Source: an uncultured Prevotellaceae bacterium
Lineage (GTDB): Bacteria; Bacteroidota; Bacteroidia; Bacteroidales; UBA932
Assembly: GCA_900314395.1 (NCBI GenBank)
Contig: OMVB01000185.1
Span: 1 to 39,409, forward strand
Length of the DNA stretch: 39,409 nucleotides
Reading direction: 5' to 3'
A program made the position numbers and the translations under genes. Numbering within the stretch: the first letter of the stretch is position 1; each line of letters begins with the position of its first letter. Shown here piece after piece: positions 1 to 9,246 of this stretch. The notes below the pieces were generated by a model. The model ran no database searches and was not told the DNA's origin. It saw only the letters and a program-made list of their open reading frames with translations.

Positions 1-48
1 TCGCTCGGTCGAAAAGACAAAGAGTCGCTCGGTCGAAATGACAATAAG
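1..48 (+). repeat. 24-bp tandem duplication inside the coding frame
   Basis: Bases 1-24 and 25-48 are two copies of one 24-bp unit starting TCGCTCGGTCGAAA, identical at 21 of 24 positions. The unit is in frame with the YfhO-like gene and adds 8 residues per copy. It resembles the dispersed TTCGCT...AATGACA repeat seen at 11399, 31658 and 37240, so it may be a coding copy of that family. More copies could lie upstream of the window. Confidence 0.7.
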
Positions 49-381
49 ATTGAGCTGACGTCCTATGCGCCTAACCAGCTGGAGTACAGCTATAAAGCAG
101 GGCAGGACGCCCTGGCAGTATTCAGCGAGATTTGGTGCAACTACGGCTGGAAAGCCTGGCTGGAGGATGCCTCCGGCAACAAGACCGCAGACATAGAGCT
201 GCTCAAGGCAGACTGGACCCTGCGCGCCGCCGTGCTGCCCGCCGGGGAACATAAACTTGTAATGCGCTTTGAACCCGCATCTTATGCCAAAGGCCGTCGG
301 ATTTCCGCAATCAGCAGCTGGCTGCTGATTCTGCTGGCCCTGGGCTGCGCCCTGGCGCCTAAAGTTCTGAAAAACAATTGA
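1..381 (+). CDS. YfhO-like membrane protein, C-terminal fragment
   Basis: The reading frame is open from the first base and stops with TGA at 379-381, so only the last 126 codons are present. The fragment has the pattern I know from the C-terminal part of YfhO-family proteins: an extracytoplasmic stretch with AVFSEIWCNYGWKAW, then RAAVLPAGEHKLVMRFEP, then a final hydrophobic segment (about residues 102-119). The family consists of large polytopic membrane proteins implicated in glycosylating cell-envelope polymers. It lies directly before a family 2 glycosyltransferase, which fits an envelope glycan role. The first 48 bases are an in-frame 24-bp tandem duplication encoding SLGRKDKE and SLGRNDNK, which I do not associate with the family. 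Assignment is from motif memory on a fragment. Confidence 0.75.
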   Translation, partial: SLGRKDKESLGRNDNKIELTSYAPNQLEYSYKAGQDALAVFSEIWCNYGWKAWLEDASGNKTADIELLKADWTLRAAVLPAGEHKLVMRFEPASYAKGRRISAISSWLLILLALGCALAPKVLKNN

Positions 382-392
382 TTATAAAGAAG

Positions 393-1361
393 ATGGCCGC
401 CACGAAATATTCAATAATAGTTCCTGTCTACAACCGCCCGGACGAGGTAAAGGAACTTTTGGAAAGCCTGTGCACACAGACTTTCCGGGATTTTGAGGTG
501 ATTCTGGTAGAGGACGGTTCCACTGTCCCCTGCGCCGATGTCGTCCGCCAGTTCACGGACCGGCTGTCTATCAATTACTTCACAAAAGCCAATTCCGGTC
601 CCGGCCAGACCAGGAATTACGGCGCGGAACGTGCCGGCGGGGAATACCTTATCATCCTGGATTCGGACGTAATGGTACCTCCGGGATACCTCCAGGCAGT
701 TGAGGACGAACTCCTGCGGGAAAAGGCCGACGCCTTCGGCGGCCCGGACAGGGCGCACAAGGATTTCACGCCAATCCAGAAGGCCATAAACTACGCCATG
801 ACTTCTTTCTTTACCACCGGCGGCATCCGCGGCGGCAAGGTAAAGATGGACAAGTTTTACCCTCGCAGCTTCAATCTGGGAATATCGGCAAAGGCATACA
901 AGGCTCTCGGAGGCTTCTCAAAAATGCGCTTCGGAGAGGATATCGACCTCAGTATCAGGATTTTCAAGGCAGGTTATAAATGCCGTCTGTTCCCGGAAGC
1001 CTGGGTATGGCACAAGCGCAGGACGAACCTTAAGAAATTCTTCAAGCAGGTTCACAACTCCGGCATCGCCCGTATTAATCTTTACAAGAAATACCCTGAA
1101 TCCCTGAAGCTGGTTCATATGCTGCCTGCGGTTTTCACCCTGTTCTGCTGGCTGTTACCCCTTACGCTTCTTTGGGCTTTCGCTGTGTTTGCCGATTCTT
1201 CCATAAAAAACAAGAGCCCCAAAATCGGCCTCCTGTCGGTTGCTGCTTCGTTTGTCCAGTTAACCGGCTACGGTTCCGGCTTCCTTCGCGCCTGGTGGTT
1301 GCGCTGCGTCCTAGGCCGCGACGAAGAATTGCAGGCGTTCAAACAAACTTTCTATAAATAA
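393..1361 (+). CDS. Family 2 glycosyltransferase with C-terminal membrane segments
   Basis: A 322-residue protein with a GT-A fold family 2 glycosyltransferase domain. The N-terminus YSIIVPVYNRPDEVKELLES is the nucleotide-sugar binding strand, followed by VEDGS. The metal-binding DxD is DSD at residues 90-92, and GEDIDLSIR at about 181-189 is the acidic motif expected to hold the catalytic base. Two hydrophobic segments near the C-terminus (about 240-265 and 275-295) suggest membrane attachment. It probably adds a sugar to an envelope glycan or lipid carrier; the substrate cannot be read. I chose the ATG at 393; a TTG at 378 overlapping the previous stop would add five residues. It converges with thyA with only 5 bp between the stops. 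Confidence 0.88.
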   Translation: MAATKYSIIVPVYNRPDEVKELLESLCTQTFRDFEVILVEDGSTVPCADVVRQFTDRLSINYFTKANSGPGQTRNYGAERAGGEYLIILDSDVMVPPGYLQAVEDELLREKADAFGGPDRAHKDFTPIQKAINYAMTSFFTTGGIRGGKVKMDKFYPRSFNLGISAKAYKALGGFSKMRFGEDIDLSIRIFKAGYKCRLFPEAWVWHKRRTNLKKFFKQVHNSGIARINLYKKYPESLKLVHMLPAVFTLFCWLLPLTLLWAFAVFADSSIKNKSPKIGLLSVAASFVQLTGYGSGFLRAWWLRCVLGRDEELQAFKQTFYK

Positions 1362-1366
1362 GGCAG

Positions 1367-2161
1367 TTACACTGCAACGGGCGCCTTGATGGCCGGCCAG
1401 GGGTCGTAGCCTTCAAGGGTAAAGTCCTCGTACTTGAAGTCGAAGATGGACTTTACGTCCGGATTAAGCCGCATCACGGGCAGGGCGCGCGGTGTGCGCG
1501 ACAGCTGCTCACGGACCTGCTCCATATGGTTCAGGTACAGATGGGTGTCTCCCGTAGTATGCACAAAGTCTCCAAGGCCAAGCCCGCAGACCTGGGCTAT
1601 CATCATCGTCAGAAGCGCATAGGAGGCAATATTGAAGGGCACGCCAAGGAACGTGTCTGCACTGCGCTGGTATAGCTGGCAGGAAAGCTTGCCGTCGGCG
1701 ACATAGAACTGGAAGAGGCAGTGGCAGGGAGGAAGAGCCATCTTGTCAATCTCCGAAGGGTTCCAGGCCGTTACAAGCATACGGCGGGAATCCGGGTTCT
1801 TCTTAATGATCTCTATTACCTGCGAAAGCTGGTCCACGGCCTTGCCGGAAGCGGAGTTCCAGCTGCGCCACTGATGCCCGTAAACGGGCCCCAGTTCTCC
1901 GTCCGGGCCGGCCCACTCGTCCCAGATTGTAACCTTGTGGTCTTGGAGATATTTTACGTTCGTATCCCCGGCAATGAACCACAGAAGCTCGTAAATTATT
2001 GATTTAAGATGAACTTTCTTGGTGGTCAGGAGGGGAAAACCTTCGGCCAGGTTAAAGCGCATCTGGTGACCGAAGATGCTCTTTGTGCCAACTCCGGTAC
2101 GGTCGTGCTTCACCACGCCCTTGTCCATTATCTCCTGCAGCAGATCCAGATACTGTTTCAT
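1367..2161 (-). CDS. thyA: Thymidylate synthase
   Basis: Makes dTMP from dUMP with 5,10-methylenetetrahydrofolate as carbon donor and reductant. With the ATG at 2161 the protein has 264 residues, the same length as the E. coli enzyme, and the catalytic cysteine in [12 protein letters not shown] falls at residue 146, also as in E. coli. Other family motifs are visible: [31 protein letters not shown] and HLYLNH. An upstream in-frame ATG at 2191 would add ten residues and overlap galM, so I prefer 2161. It follows galM by 10 bp and is probably cotranscribed. The dihydrofolate reductase gene that often neighbours thyA is not in the window. Confidence 0.97.
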   Translation of the reverse strand: MKQYLDLLQEIMDKGVVKHDRTGVGTKSIFGHQMRFNLAEGFPLLTTKKVHLKSIIYELLWFIAGDTNVKYLQDHKVTIWDEWAGPDGELGPVYGHQWRSWNSASGKAVDQLSQVIEIIKKNPDSRRMLVTAWNPSEIDKMALPPCHCLFQFYVADGKLSCQLYQRSADTFLGVPFNIASYALLTMMIAQVCGLGLGDFVHTTGDTHLYLNHMEQVREQLSRTPRALPVMRLNPDVKSIFDFKYEDFTLEGYDPWPAIKAPVAV

Positions 2162-2171
2162 GGGCCGATGG

Positions 2172-3221
2172 TTATTTGGTTGAGAATTCAAAGACGATGG
2201 CCTCCGTGAAGGTTTCTCCGGGGCGCAGTACGGTTGAAGGGTAATCCGGATGATTGGGACTGTCCGGGAAGTGCTGGCACTCTATGGCAACGGCATCGTA
2301 ATCGTGGTAGGTTACGCCGTCTTTGCCGGCAGGGCAGCCCTCCAGCCAGTTTCCGGTGTAAATCTGTACGCCAGGCTGGGTTGTAAACACCTTGAGAACA
2401 CGCCCGGAAGCGGGACAATAAAGCTCTGCTGCGGGCGAAAGCTGGCCGGGTACATAGTCGTCCAGGACAAAGCAGTTGTCATAGCCCTTGCCGTAGTTCA
2501 GGGCAGGGAAGTCTGCCTTAAGGTCGCGTCCCAGCGGCTTGGGATTGACAAAGTCCATGGGTGTACCGGCAACAGGCTCTGAATCGCCGACGGGGATAAG
2601 GGTGTCGTCCGTGGGAAGGTATTCCGATGCGGCCAGGCACAGCTCGTGGTTGAAAATATTCTCTTTGAAGGCGGCCAGGTTAAAGTATGCATGGTTGGTC
2701 AGGTTGACAACCGTAGGGGCATCGGTAACGGCTGCGAAGGTGAGCTTGAGGGCGTGGTCGTCTCCCCACTCGTAACGGGCTGTCGCCTTCAGGTTGCCGG
2801 GATATCCGGCCTCACCGTCGGCGCTGAAGTAAAGGAACTCAACGGCGTTGTCGCCGGCAAGGCGGCTCTCCCAAATCTTGTTCTGGAAGCCGTCAGGGCC
2901 GCCGTGAAGGTGATTGGGACCGTTGTTCACTGGCAGAGCGTATGTTGCACCGTCAAGGGTGAATTTTCCCTTTGCGATACGGTTCGCAAAGCGGCCGGGA
3001 CACTTGCCTGCGCAGGGGCCGTCGGCAAAATAATCCTCTGCTTTGGGATAACCCAGGACAACATCGGCAAGAATGCCGTCCTTATCAGGGACAACGGCGG
3101 CGACAAGGGCTGCGCCAAGGGAAGAGAGTTCTACATAAGAACCGTCGCCTGCAGTGAGACGGTATTTGATTATTTCTTTTCCGTCAGGGCCTTTGCCCCA
3201 GACTTTGCTTTCTGCCTTCAT
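2172..3221 (-). CDS. galM: Aldose 1-epimerase (galactose mutarotase)
   Basis: Interconverts the alpha and beta anomers of galactose and glucose, feeding the Leloir pathway. The 349-residue length is normal for the family. NHLHGG at residues 103-108 and the catalytic histidine 177 in [11 protein letters not shown] are the two conserved histidines; Glu314 in [10 protein letters not shown] is the expected catalytic base. No signal peptide is visible, so it is probably cytoplasmic. It lies 11 bp downstream of the thioredoxin-like lipoprotein gene and 10 bp upstream of thyA. galK is about 4.8 kb away on the same strand but separated by an oppositely oriented gene. Confidence 0.95.
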   Translation of the reverse strand: MKAESKVWGKGPDGKEIIKYRLTAGDGSYVELSSLGAALVAAVVPDKDGILADVVLGYPKAEDYFADGPCAGKCPGRFANRIAKGKFTLDGATYALPVNNGPNHLHGGPDGFQNKIWESRLAGDNAVEFLYFSADGEAGYPGNLKATARYEWGDDHALKLTFAAVTDAPTVVNLTNHAYFNLAAFKENIFNHELCLAASEYLPTDDTLIPVGDSEPVAGTPMDFVNPKPLGRDLKADFPALNYGKGYDNCFVLDDYVPGQLSPAAELYCPASGRVLKVFTTQPGVQIYTGNWLEGCPAGKDGVTYHDYDAVAIECQHFPDSPNHPDYPSTVLRPGETFTEAIVFEFSTK

Positions 3222-3232
3222 ATGGGTGTTGT

Positions 3233-4198
3233 TTAAAAAAGTAAATCGTACAGTTTCATCTCTACTTCCTCGTAGGTGGCATCCTTCAGGATCACGTTCT
3301 TATCTGCGTCCAGAAGGTACAGGGAAGGTATCGCCCGCAAAGAGTAGATGGTATTTGAGAAGAGCTGTCCCAGGTGGTCGCGGCCGCAAATCCACTCCGG
3401 GGGATAGGTACGCACGTATTCTTCCCAGGCCTGGACGTCCTCGTCCGGATAAATGTTCACAATCTTGAAGGCTCCCTTGTGCAACTTGTCACTCAAGGGT
3501 TCGCTCTTCCTGAGGTTGTCCTGGTAAGTTGCGCACAGTGGGCAACCGGGATTACTGAAGATAAGCAGCGTAACCGGGGCCTCAACGCTGTACAGGCTGG
3601 ATATCCGGCCCTCCGGGGTTATAAACTTGAAGTCTGCCGCGGGTGTTCCGGGACGGTTCAGGGAGCAGAGTTTTGCCTGGAATTCATAAATACTGCGGGA
3701 GGACTCGTCCGGCAGCGGACCGGACAGGAGGGCGCTTAGGAAAACAAGATACGCTTCCTCGTTCCGCCCCGGGGAGTTGGGGTCATAAAGGTGCCTGCAG
3801 GCAAGCTCCGTGAGCTTGTTAAGGACGGCATAATCCCTTGTAGCAGAGGCCTCCGCCCGCGCAGCCGACACCGTTCCCGCCACCGCTTTTTCCATTACCG
3901 GGGCCGATGCCGCCTTCAGCACCGTCACCCAGAGCACAAACTTTTCCTCAACTTCCTTTTGCGGAATGCCTTTGATTGTAAGGGAATCCGTCGTCCCTTT
4001 GGCATCGGCAAATCTGTCCCAAAAATGCTCCGTAAGATAGTCCACACGGTCCTGCGGCTCCGACATCACGCCGGGGACCTCCACCATGGGGAAAGAATTG
4101 CCGGATTCAACAGAAGGGCCGTCATTAACGGCCGATCTGCCACGGCATCCCGCCACCAGGGCGCACAGGACGAATATGGACAATATCTTACTCTTCAT
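3233..4198 (-). CDS. Thioredoxin-like lipoprotein, DUF5106 type
   Basis: A 321-residue exported lipoprotein. The signal MKSKILSIFVLCALVAGC ends in a lipobox with Cys18 as the lipid anchor. The middle is helical and matches what I know as the DUF5106 region of Bacteroidota proteins. The C-terminal half (from about residue 188) is a TlpA/thioredoxin-like fold starting ADFKFITPEGRISSLYS, with the redox pair CPLC at 219-222. It is probably a periplasmic or surface thiol-disulfide protein; its substrate is unknown. It is the first gene of a likely lipoprotein-galM-thyA transcription unit and is divergent from the large HExxH/barrel gene. Confidence 0.85.
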   Translation of the reverse strand: MKSKILSIFVLCALVAGCRGRSAVNDGPSVESGNSFPMVEVPGVMSEPQDRVDYLTEHFWDRFADAKGTTDSLTIKGIPQKEVEEKFVLWVTVLKAASAPVMEKAVAGTVSAARAEASATRDYAVLNKLTELACRHLYDPNSPGRNEEAYLVFLSALLSGPLPDESSRSIYEFQAKLCSLNRPGTPAADFKFITPEGRISSLYSVEAPVTLLIFSNPGCPLCATYQDNLRKSEPLSDKLHKGAFKIVNIYPDEDVQAWEEYVRTYPPEWICGRDHLGQLFSNTIYSLRAIPSLYLLDADKNVILKDATYEEVEMKLYDLLF

Positions 4199-4291
4199 TC
4201 TCTGACAACGGATCCAAGAAGGGGCAGAATCTGTAATATCATAGTATCTATTCTTTCAATTACAAATATATTACAATTGGCAAATAATTCC

Positions 4292-4299
4292 TACTTTTG
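4292..4299 (+). promoter_or_regulatory. -7 promoter element TACTTTTG
   Basis: Matches the Bacteroidota -7 consensus TAnnTTTG, 25 bp upstream of the ATG at 4325. No TTG is found at the usual 19-21 bp spacing; a TTG lies 12 bp upstream at 4277-4279. Confidence 0.5.
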
Positions 4300-4324
4300 T
4301 GGAGATGTTTTTGGTGATGCGCCG

Positions 4325-7300
4325 ATGAAAAAAAAGCTTCTCACTCTGATTATGATTTTTGCGGCTGCCTTTGCAGCACGCGGACAGTTCTATCTTGCCG
4401 GGGACGATCCCGGCAGCTTCAAATGGAACTATGTGCGCACGCCAAACTACAAGGTTATTTACCCCAAAGGACTGGATTCGCTGGCCGTGGTTTACGCCCG
4501 CGCGCTGGAGACAAGCCGCCCCAAAGTGGCCCTGAGCGCCGGTTATCTTCCCGGAGAAAAGTATTGGAGCGCAACCCCTGTGGTCCTGCATCCCAAGACC
4601 GGATACGCCAACGGTTCGGTTGCCTGGGCGCCGATGCGGGTGGATCTTTTCACCCTGCCGGAGGCCTATAACCCGGAGACCCTGCCCTGGGAAAAGGAGC
4701 TTTCAATCCACGAAAACCGCCATGTGGCGCAGCTTCAGTTTGGCTCGGACGGTATTTTGAAACCCTTTACGTGGTTGTTCGGAGAGGCCGCTACCGGGCT
4801 GTTTGCCGGAATATTTCCCAACTACTGGATGACGGAGGGCGACGCCGTTGCCACAGAAACAGCCCTTTCACGGTTCGGCCGCGGAAGAAGTTCCGACTTC
4901 CTGGCCTATTACATGACAGCCTTTGACAAAGGCGACTTCCGTAACTGGGAAAAATGGCGTTGGGGCTCATGGCGCCGCTATGCTCCCAACCATTATGCCC
5001 TTGGGTATATGACTGTGGCGGGAGCCCGCTATATGTATGACGACGCCTTGTTTACATCGGACTACCTTAAACTGTCCGCAAGGCGGCCGCTGAAGCCGTC
5101 CAAGGTGCGCAGCTGGTTCAAAGAACGCAGCGGCAAGGGCTTTGACGACTCCTTCCGGGACATAATGGACATGTTCCAAAGCGGCTGGGCGGCCGAGGCG
5201 GCGGCGCGAGGCCCCTTCCCGGAGCCGCACTTCCTGGCAGAAAAGCCCGGCTGGTATACGGATTACACCTGCCTTGCCGCAGCAGGAGAGGGAGAACTGT
5301 TCGCGGTAAAGAGTTCTTTTGTTCAGGCACCCGTCCTGGTTAAGGTGACGCCAAACGGAAAAGAATTGAAAATCAGGGACTTCGCGTCCAATACAAGTTC
5401 TCTTGCCTTTGACGGAAAGACTGTGTTCTGGACGGAAACCATTCCGGACAAACGCTGGTCCCTGGCTGCGGAATCAAGGCTTCTTGCCTTGACCGGCGGC
5501 AAGGTCGCGGACATCGCCAAAGGACATCGGTATTATAATCCCTCCATCGGACCGGAAGGTCTGATATCGGTAACGGAATATCCCGTAAAAGGCGGCAGCG
5601 CCATTGTGCTGCTTGACAGGGACGGGGCCGTGCAAAGAAGAATCGGCGCTCCGGACGGAGTGCAGATAGTGGAAAGTGCCTGGATCGGCGACAGGCTGTT
5701 TATCACCTTCATAAATGATGACGGATTCGGGCTTGTCCGCCTGCGCAGCGACGGGAACATTATGCCGCTCCTGATAAACGGGCCGGATAAGATTAACAAG
5801 CTTAAGAGTTTCGGGGGAAAACTGTATTTCATAAGTGACCGTAACGGCGTGGGGGAAGTTTACAGTCTTACGGAGCAGGCGGAACTGACGCAGGTTACCA
5901 ATACCAGATACGGTGTCACGGACTTTGCGATAACAGGAGACGGGCAGCTCTTCTACTCTGTAAGGACATACGAGGGTAACTTGCTGTGCTGCGTACCTCT
6001 GGACTCTTTCCCGGGGAAGGAAAGGTCTATTTTCCAATATCACTCTTATGCGGTTGCGGACGCGCTTTCCGCCCAGGAAAAGAAGCTGGCAGAAGCGGCG
6101 GGGGTAGACATTGACGAGGTTTGGGACGGAGAAATATCGGTTCCGAAGTCATATAATAAGTTATTGAATTCCATAAGGATACATTCATGGGTGCCGCTGA
6201 GCATTGACTATGATGCCGTTTCTTCAATATCTGCCGATGACTCTTATGAGAGCCTGAGACTGGGTGCTACGGTGCTGTTCCAGAACACTCTTGGGACCTT
6301 GTCCGGAATGGCTTCATACGCCCACCGGTTTGGCAGCTGCGACCCTTCAAAAGGACGCAATTCCTTCCACCTCAACCTCACTTACACCGGCCTGTATCCA
6401 GTGATAGAAGGCCGCCTGGACATAGGAGAGAGAAAATCCATCCAGTACTTCCGCCGGAAGTACCAGGGGCAGGAGTTCGGCATGGAAAACCTTGGCGGCA
6501 AATATCTTGACCAGCCACTGGTGGATGCGGAAGCAAGGGTGTACATTCCTTTCAACTTCTCCCGCGGAGGCTGGAACAGGGGACTTATTCCGCAGCTGCG
6601 GTATGTTGCAACCAACGACAGGTACAATCGCAGCGCGGCTGTGCTGGACCTGGTTCCGGACGCCGGGGACTTCATTACGCCGGCACAGTTCAGCGGCGTG
6701 GAGCCCGGGGATAACGTGCTGATGCAGAGCGTTTACGCCTCTGTTCGCGGTTACATTACGCGGCAAAAGGCCCGGTCGCAGGTTTATCCTTCGCTGGGAA
6801 TCGGCGCGGAGGCCGGTTATCACTGGCGGTTGGGTCTGTCCGATATTTATTCTTCGCAGCTTTACGGTTACATTTACGGCTATCTGCCCGGATTCGCCCC
6901 GGAGCAGGGCCTAAGGCTCACTGCGCTCGGGCAGTTTCAGATGGACGCCCTGAGGTTTGAAAACGCCGTCAGGACACGTCCCCGCGGGCTTGCCTTTGAC
7001 GCAGTAAACCGCTTCCTGGCCACTTATGCGCCCAAGCAGCTGCGTTTTACGGCAGATTACGCCATTCCGTTCTGGCTGGGGGATATCAGCGCCCTGTCTC
7101 CGCTGGCCTACATCAAGAACTTTGTGTTCACCCCCCACTTTGACTATACCTTCTTCAAATACGGCCACGGTCTCACTGGGACAGGCGGCCTTTGCAGCGT
7201 AGGAGCAGACCTTACGGTGAATGTGGCCAATTTGCTCTGGTTCCCCTTTGACTGCGAGCTGGGTATCTCCTATAATTACAACGGAGGACCTTCTTACGGC

Positions 7301-7369
7301 AAGCTTTCTGCCGCGAAAGTCCCCCTTGAAAGGAATAAAGTCGGGTTTATCTTCCGAAGTGTGCTTTAA
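4325..7369 (+). CDS. Exported HExxH metallopeptidase-like protein with propeller and outer-membrane barrel regions
   Basis: A 1014-residue protein with a signal peptide (MKKKLLTLIMIFAAAFAARG). Residues 129-133 are HENRH, an HExxH zinc-binding motif, and WMTEGDAVATE at 168-178 supplies a plausible third ligand Glu171, as in gluzincins of the peptidase MA type. From about 240 to 560 there are repeated short strands with SDRNGVGEVYSL-like motifs, typical of a WD40/TolB-like propeller. From about 590 to the end, alternating hydrophobic strands rich in aromatic residues look like an outer-membrane beta-barrel. The frame stays open upstream to 3791, but that part lies antisense to the lipoprotein gene; the ATG at 4325 follows a -7 element and begins a clear signal peptide. 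Its 3' end overlaps the convergent CpXC gene by 23 bp. Catalysis and substrate are unproven. Confidence 0.8.
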   Translation: MKKKLLTLIMIFAAAFAARGQFYLAGDDPGSFKWNYVRTPNYKVIYPKGLDSLAVVYARALETSRPKVALSAGYLPGEKYWSATPVVLHPKTGYANGSVAWAPMRVDLFTLPEAYNPETLPWEKELSIHENRHVAQLQFGSDGILKPFTWLFGEAATGLFAGIFPNYWMTEGDAVATETALSRFGRGRSSDFLAYYMTAFDKGDFRNWEKWRWGSWRRYAPNHYALGYMTVAGARYMYDDALFTSDYLKLSARRPLKPSKVRSWFKERSGKGFDDSFRDIMDMFQSGWAAEAAARGPFPEPHFLAEKPGWYTDYTCLAAAGEGELFAVKSSFVQAPVLVKVTPNGKELKIRDFASNTSSLAFDGKTVFWTETIPDKRWSLAAESRLLALTGGKVADIAKGHRYYNPSIGPEGLISVTEYPVKGGSAIVLLDRDGAVQRRIGAPDGVQIVESAWIGDRLFITFINDDGFGLVRLRSDGNIMPLLINGPDKINKLKSFGGKLYFISDRNGVGEVYSLTEQAELTQVTNTRYGVTDFAITGDGQLFYSVRTYEGNLLCCVPLDSFPGKERSIFQYHSYAVADALSAQEKKLAEAAGVDIDEVWDGEISVPKSYNKLLNSIRIHSWVPLSIDYDAVSSISADDSYESLRLGATVLFQNTLGTLSGMASYAHRFGSCDPSKGRNSFHLNLTYTGLYPVIEGRLDIGERKSIQYFRRKYQGQEFGMENLGGKYLDQPLVDAEARVYIPFNFSRGGWNRGLIPQLRYVATNDRYNRSAAVLDLVPDAGDFITPAQFSGVEPGDNVLMQSVYASVRGYITRQKARSQVYPSLGIGAEAGYHWRLGLSDIYSSQLYGYIYGYLPGFAPEQGLRLTALGQFQMDALRFENAVRTRPRGLAFDAVNRFLATYAPKQLRFTADYAIPFWLGDISALSPLAYIKNFVFTPHFDYTFFKYGHGLTGTGGLCSVGADLTVNVANLLWFPFDCELGISYNYNGGPSYGKLSAAKVPLERNKVGFIFRSVL

Positions 7370-8030
7370 TCCAGGCCGGGTCAATCATTGGGAAGGGGCC
7401 GTCCGGGGTCAGTTCCGGATTGCGGCCAAGAATTGCGCGGCAGTCCTCGTAAACGCTGAATCCCGCCTTTACATTATGCATCGCCCCCTCCAGCGGAAAG
7501 ACGAATTCCAGCTCGTTGTCCGCGCCCTGAAGGCTGCGGAAGCGCAGAGGGGCGTCCTCCAGCGCGGCGGCCTTGGCCTGGTCCTTCTCTCCCTGCGCAA
7601 GCTCCATCCTTGTAACGAACTTGCACATTTCAATGGCAGTGTCCTCCAGTCCGCAGTCAAAGATTAAAAGCTTCTCTATCAAAGAGCCCGGGTCCTCTAC
7701 GCGCCTGAAGGTATAATCCTGCAACCCCTCCTTGAGGGATGCCCAGAGCGCTTTCATGGACTGGTCCAGTTTCACCTTGTCTTCCGGTGTAAGACTGTCC
7801 TCCGGGATTAGCCATATCATGAGGCGCTGGTCAGGATCGTGATACAGCATACGGAACCGGACAAGGTTCAGGGCCCCGCAATGAGGGCAATTATGCATGA
7901 AGGCTTCTCCGGAGAGGATTTTCTCTTTGTAAGAATGGTTTTCCGATACGTTTACGGCCTCCGGGGCATCAATATCAAACGGTTTGCCGCACTGGCAGCA
8001 AACCGTTGATTGTGAGATATTTATAGACAT
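7347..8030 (-). CDS. CpXC-domain zinc-ribbon protein
   Basis: A 227-residue protein whose first 60 residues carry two cysteine pairs, CCQCGKPF and HNCPHCGA, spaced as in the CpXC family of putative zinc-binding proteins of unknown function. The rest (RMLYHDPDQRLMIWLIPED and on) is an alpha/beta region without motifs that I can assign. No signal peptide is seen. I chose the ATG at 8030, one base after the galK stop; the upstream ATG at 8057 would overlap galK by 26 bp. The position suggests translation coupled to galK, though a link to galactose metabolism is not shown. It overlaps the end of the convergent HExxH/barrel gene by 23 bp. Confidence 0.8.
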   Translation of the reverse strand: MSINISQSTVCCQCGKPFDIDAPEAVNVSENHSYKEKILSGEAFMHNCPHCGALNLVRFRMLYHDPDQRLMIWLIPEDSLTPEDKVKLDQSMKALWASLKEGLQDYTFRRVEDPGSLIEKLLIFDCGLEDTAIEMCKFVTRMELAQGEKDQAKAAALEDAPLRFRSLQGADNELEFVFPLEGAMHNVKAGFSVYEDCRAILGRNPELTPDGPFPMIDPAWIKAHFGR

Positions 8031-8031
8031 A

Positions 8032-9189
8032 TTATTCAACGATGTGGGCTCCGTCACTGATAACTACGTCGTAAATCTTGGGTTTGTGACCGAACTTGGC
8101 CTCGAACTGCTCCTCTGCCTCCTTGATGAAGTTGTCATAGAGAGCGTCCTTGACCAGGTTGATGGTGCAGCCGCCAAAGCCGCCGCCCATTACACGGGAA
8201 CCGGTAACATCCATCTTGCGGGCAAGGTGGTTCAGGAAGTCAAGTTCCTCGCAGCTGACCTCGTAAAGGCGGCTGAGTCCGAAGTGGGTCTGATACATCA
8301 TCTCTCCTACGGTCTCCAGGTCTCCCCTTTCCAATGCATCGCAAACGTCAAGCACCCTCTGGACCTCCCCGATAACATATTCAGCCCTCATGAAGTCCTC
8401 TGACGAAACCTCTGAACGGACTTCCTCAAGCCAGATTCGCTTTGCATCGCTCAGGCACTCTACGTCCGGGTGTCTCTTCTTTATGGCGTCGCGCACTTTC
8501 TCGCAGGATTCGCGGCGCTTGTTATAAGCCGACGATGCCAGTTCGTGCTTTACACAGGAGTCCACGAGCACCAGCCTGTATCCCTGGATATTGAAGGGGA
8601 AATACTTGTATTCCAATGTTTTGCAGTCCAGGCGGACGAGGCTGTTCTTCTTTCCGAAGATAGAAATGAACTGGTCCATAAGGCCGCACTTTACACCACA
8701 GTAATTGTGCTCTGTGCTCTGTCCGATAAGGGCGAGCTCCATCTTGTCAAAGCCGTTCTTGAAGATAAGGTTCAGTGCAAATGCAAAGGTGGACTCAAGG
8801 GCTGCGGAAGAGCTGAGACCTGCGCCAAGGGGCACGTCTCCGGCGAATACGGCATCGAAGCCTTCCACCTTTCCGCCGCGCTTCAGGGTTTCACGGCAAA
8901 CACCGAATACATAGCGGGCCCAGGACTGTGCGGGGATGTCAGACTCCTCAAGACCGAACTCTGAATATTCATTGAAGTCGATGGAGAAAACGCGAACCTT
9001 GTCTGTTCCGTTAGGGTTTATCTTGGCAAGGATACCGCAGTCGATGGCGCCGGGGAAAACATATCCGCCGTTGTAATCCGTGTGCTCTCCTATCAGGTTG
9101 ATACGGCCGGATGAAGTGTAAAGCTTGCCTTCATTTCCAAAGAGTTCTTCGAACTTCTTCAGGATGTTGTCTTTCATTTGCTTTTGCAT
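8032..9189 (-). CDS. galK: Galactokinase
   Basis: Phosphorylates galactose to galactose-1-phosphate with ATP, the first committed Leloir step. This 385-residue GHMP kinase has the galactokinase signature GRINLIGEHTDYNGG at 28-42, the ATP-binding loop LGAGLSSSAALE at 121-132, CGLMDQF with the expected catalytic aspartate at 172, and the C-terminal motif GSRVMGGGFGGCT. The start at 9189 is the longest; an ATG at 9177 (MKDNILKKF) is also possible. A CpXC gene follows with one base between. galT and a sugar transporter are not nearby, so the galactose genes are scattered here. Confidence 0.96.
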   Translation of the reverse strand: MQKQMKDNILKKFEELFGNEGKLYTSSGRINLIGEHTDYNGGYVFPGAIDCGILAKINPNGTDKVRVFSIDFNEYSEFGLEESDIPAQSWARYVFGVCRETLKRGGKVEGFDAVFAGDVPLGAGLSSSAALESTFAFALNLIFKNGFDKMELALIGQSTEHNYCGVKCGLMDQFISIFGKKNSLVRLDCKTLEYKYFPFNIQGYRLVLVDSCVKHELASSAYNKRRESCEKVRDAIKKRHPDVECLSDAKRIWLEEVRSEVSSEDFMRAEYVIGEVQRVLDVCDALERGDLETVGEMMYQTHFGLSRLYEVSCEELDFLNHLARKMDVTGSRVMGGGFGGCTINLVKDALYDNFIKEAEEQFEAKFGHKPKIYDVVISDGAHIVE

Positions 9190-9246
9190 ATTCTGGTGTT
9201 TTTAATTGTTAACTTGGCGATAGCGTGTAAATTTAGCAATTATTTT

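Noticed and set aside
378..392. TTG start for the glycosyltransferase
   Set aside because: The ATG at 393 gives the normal N-terminus and avoids overlap with the previous stop codon.
3791..4324. Upstream extension of the HExxH/barrel reading frame
   Set aside because: It lies antisense to the lipoprotein gene and across the promoter; a signal peptide starts at 4325.
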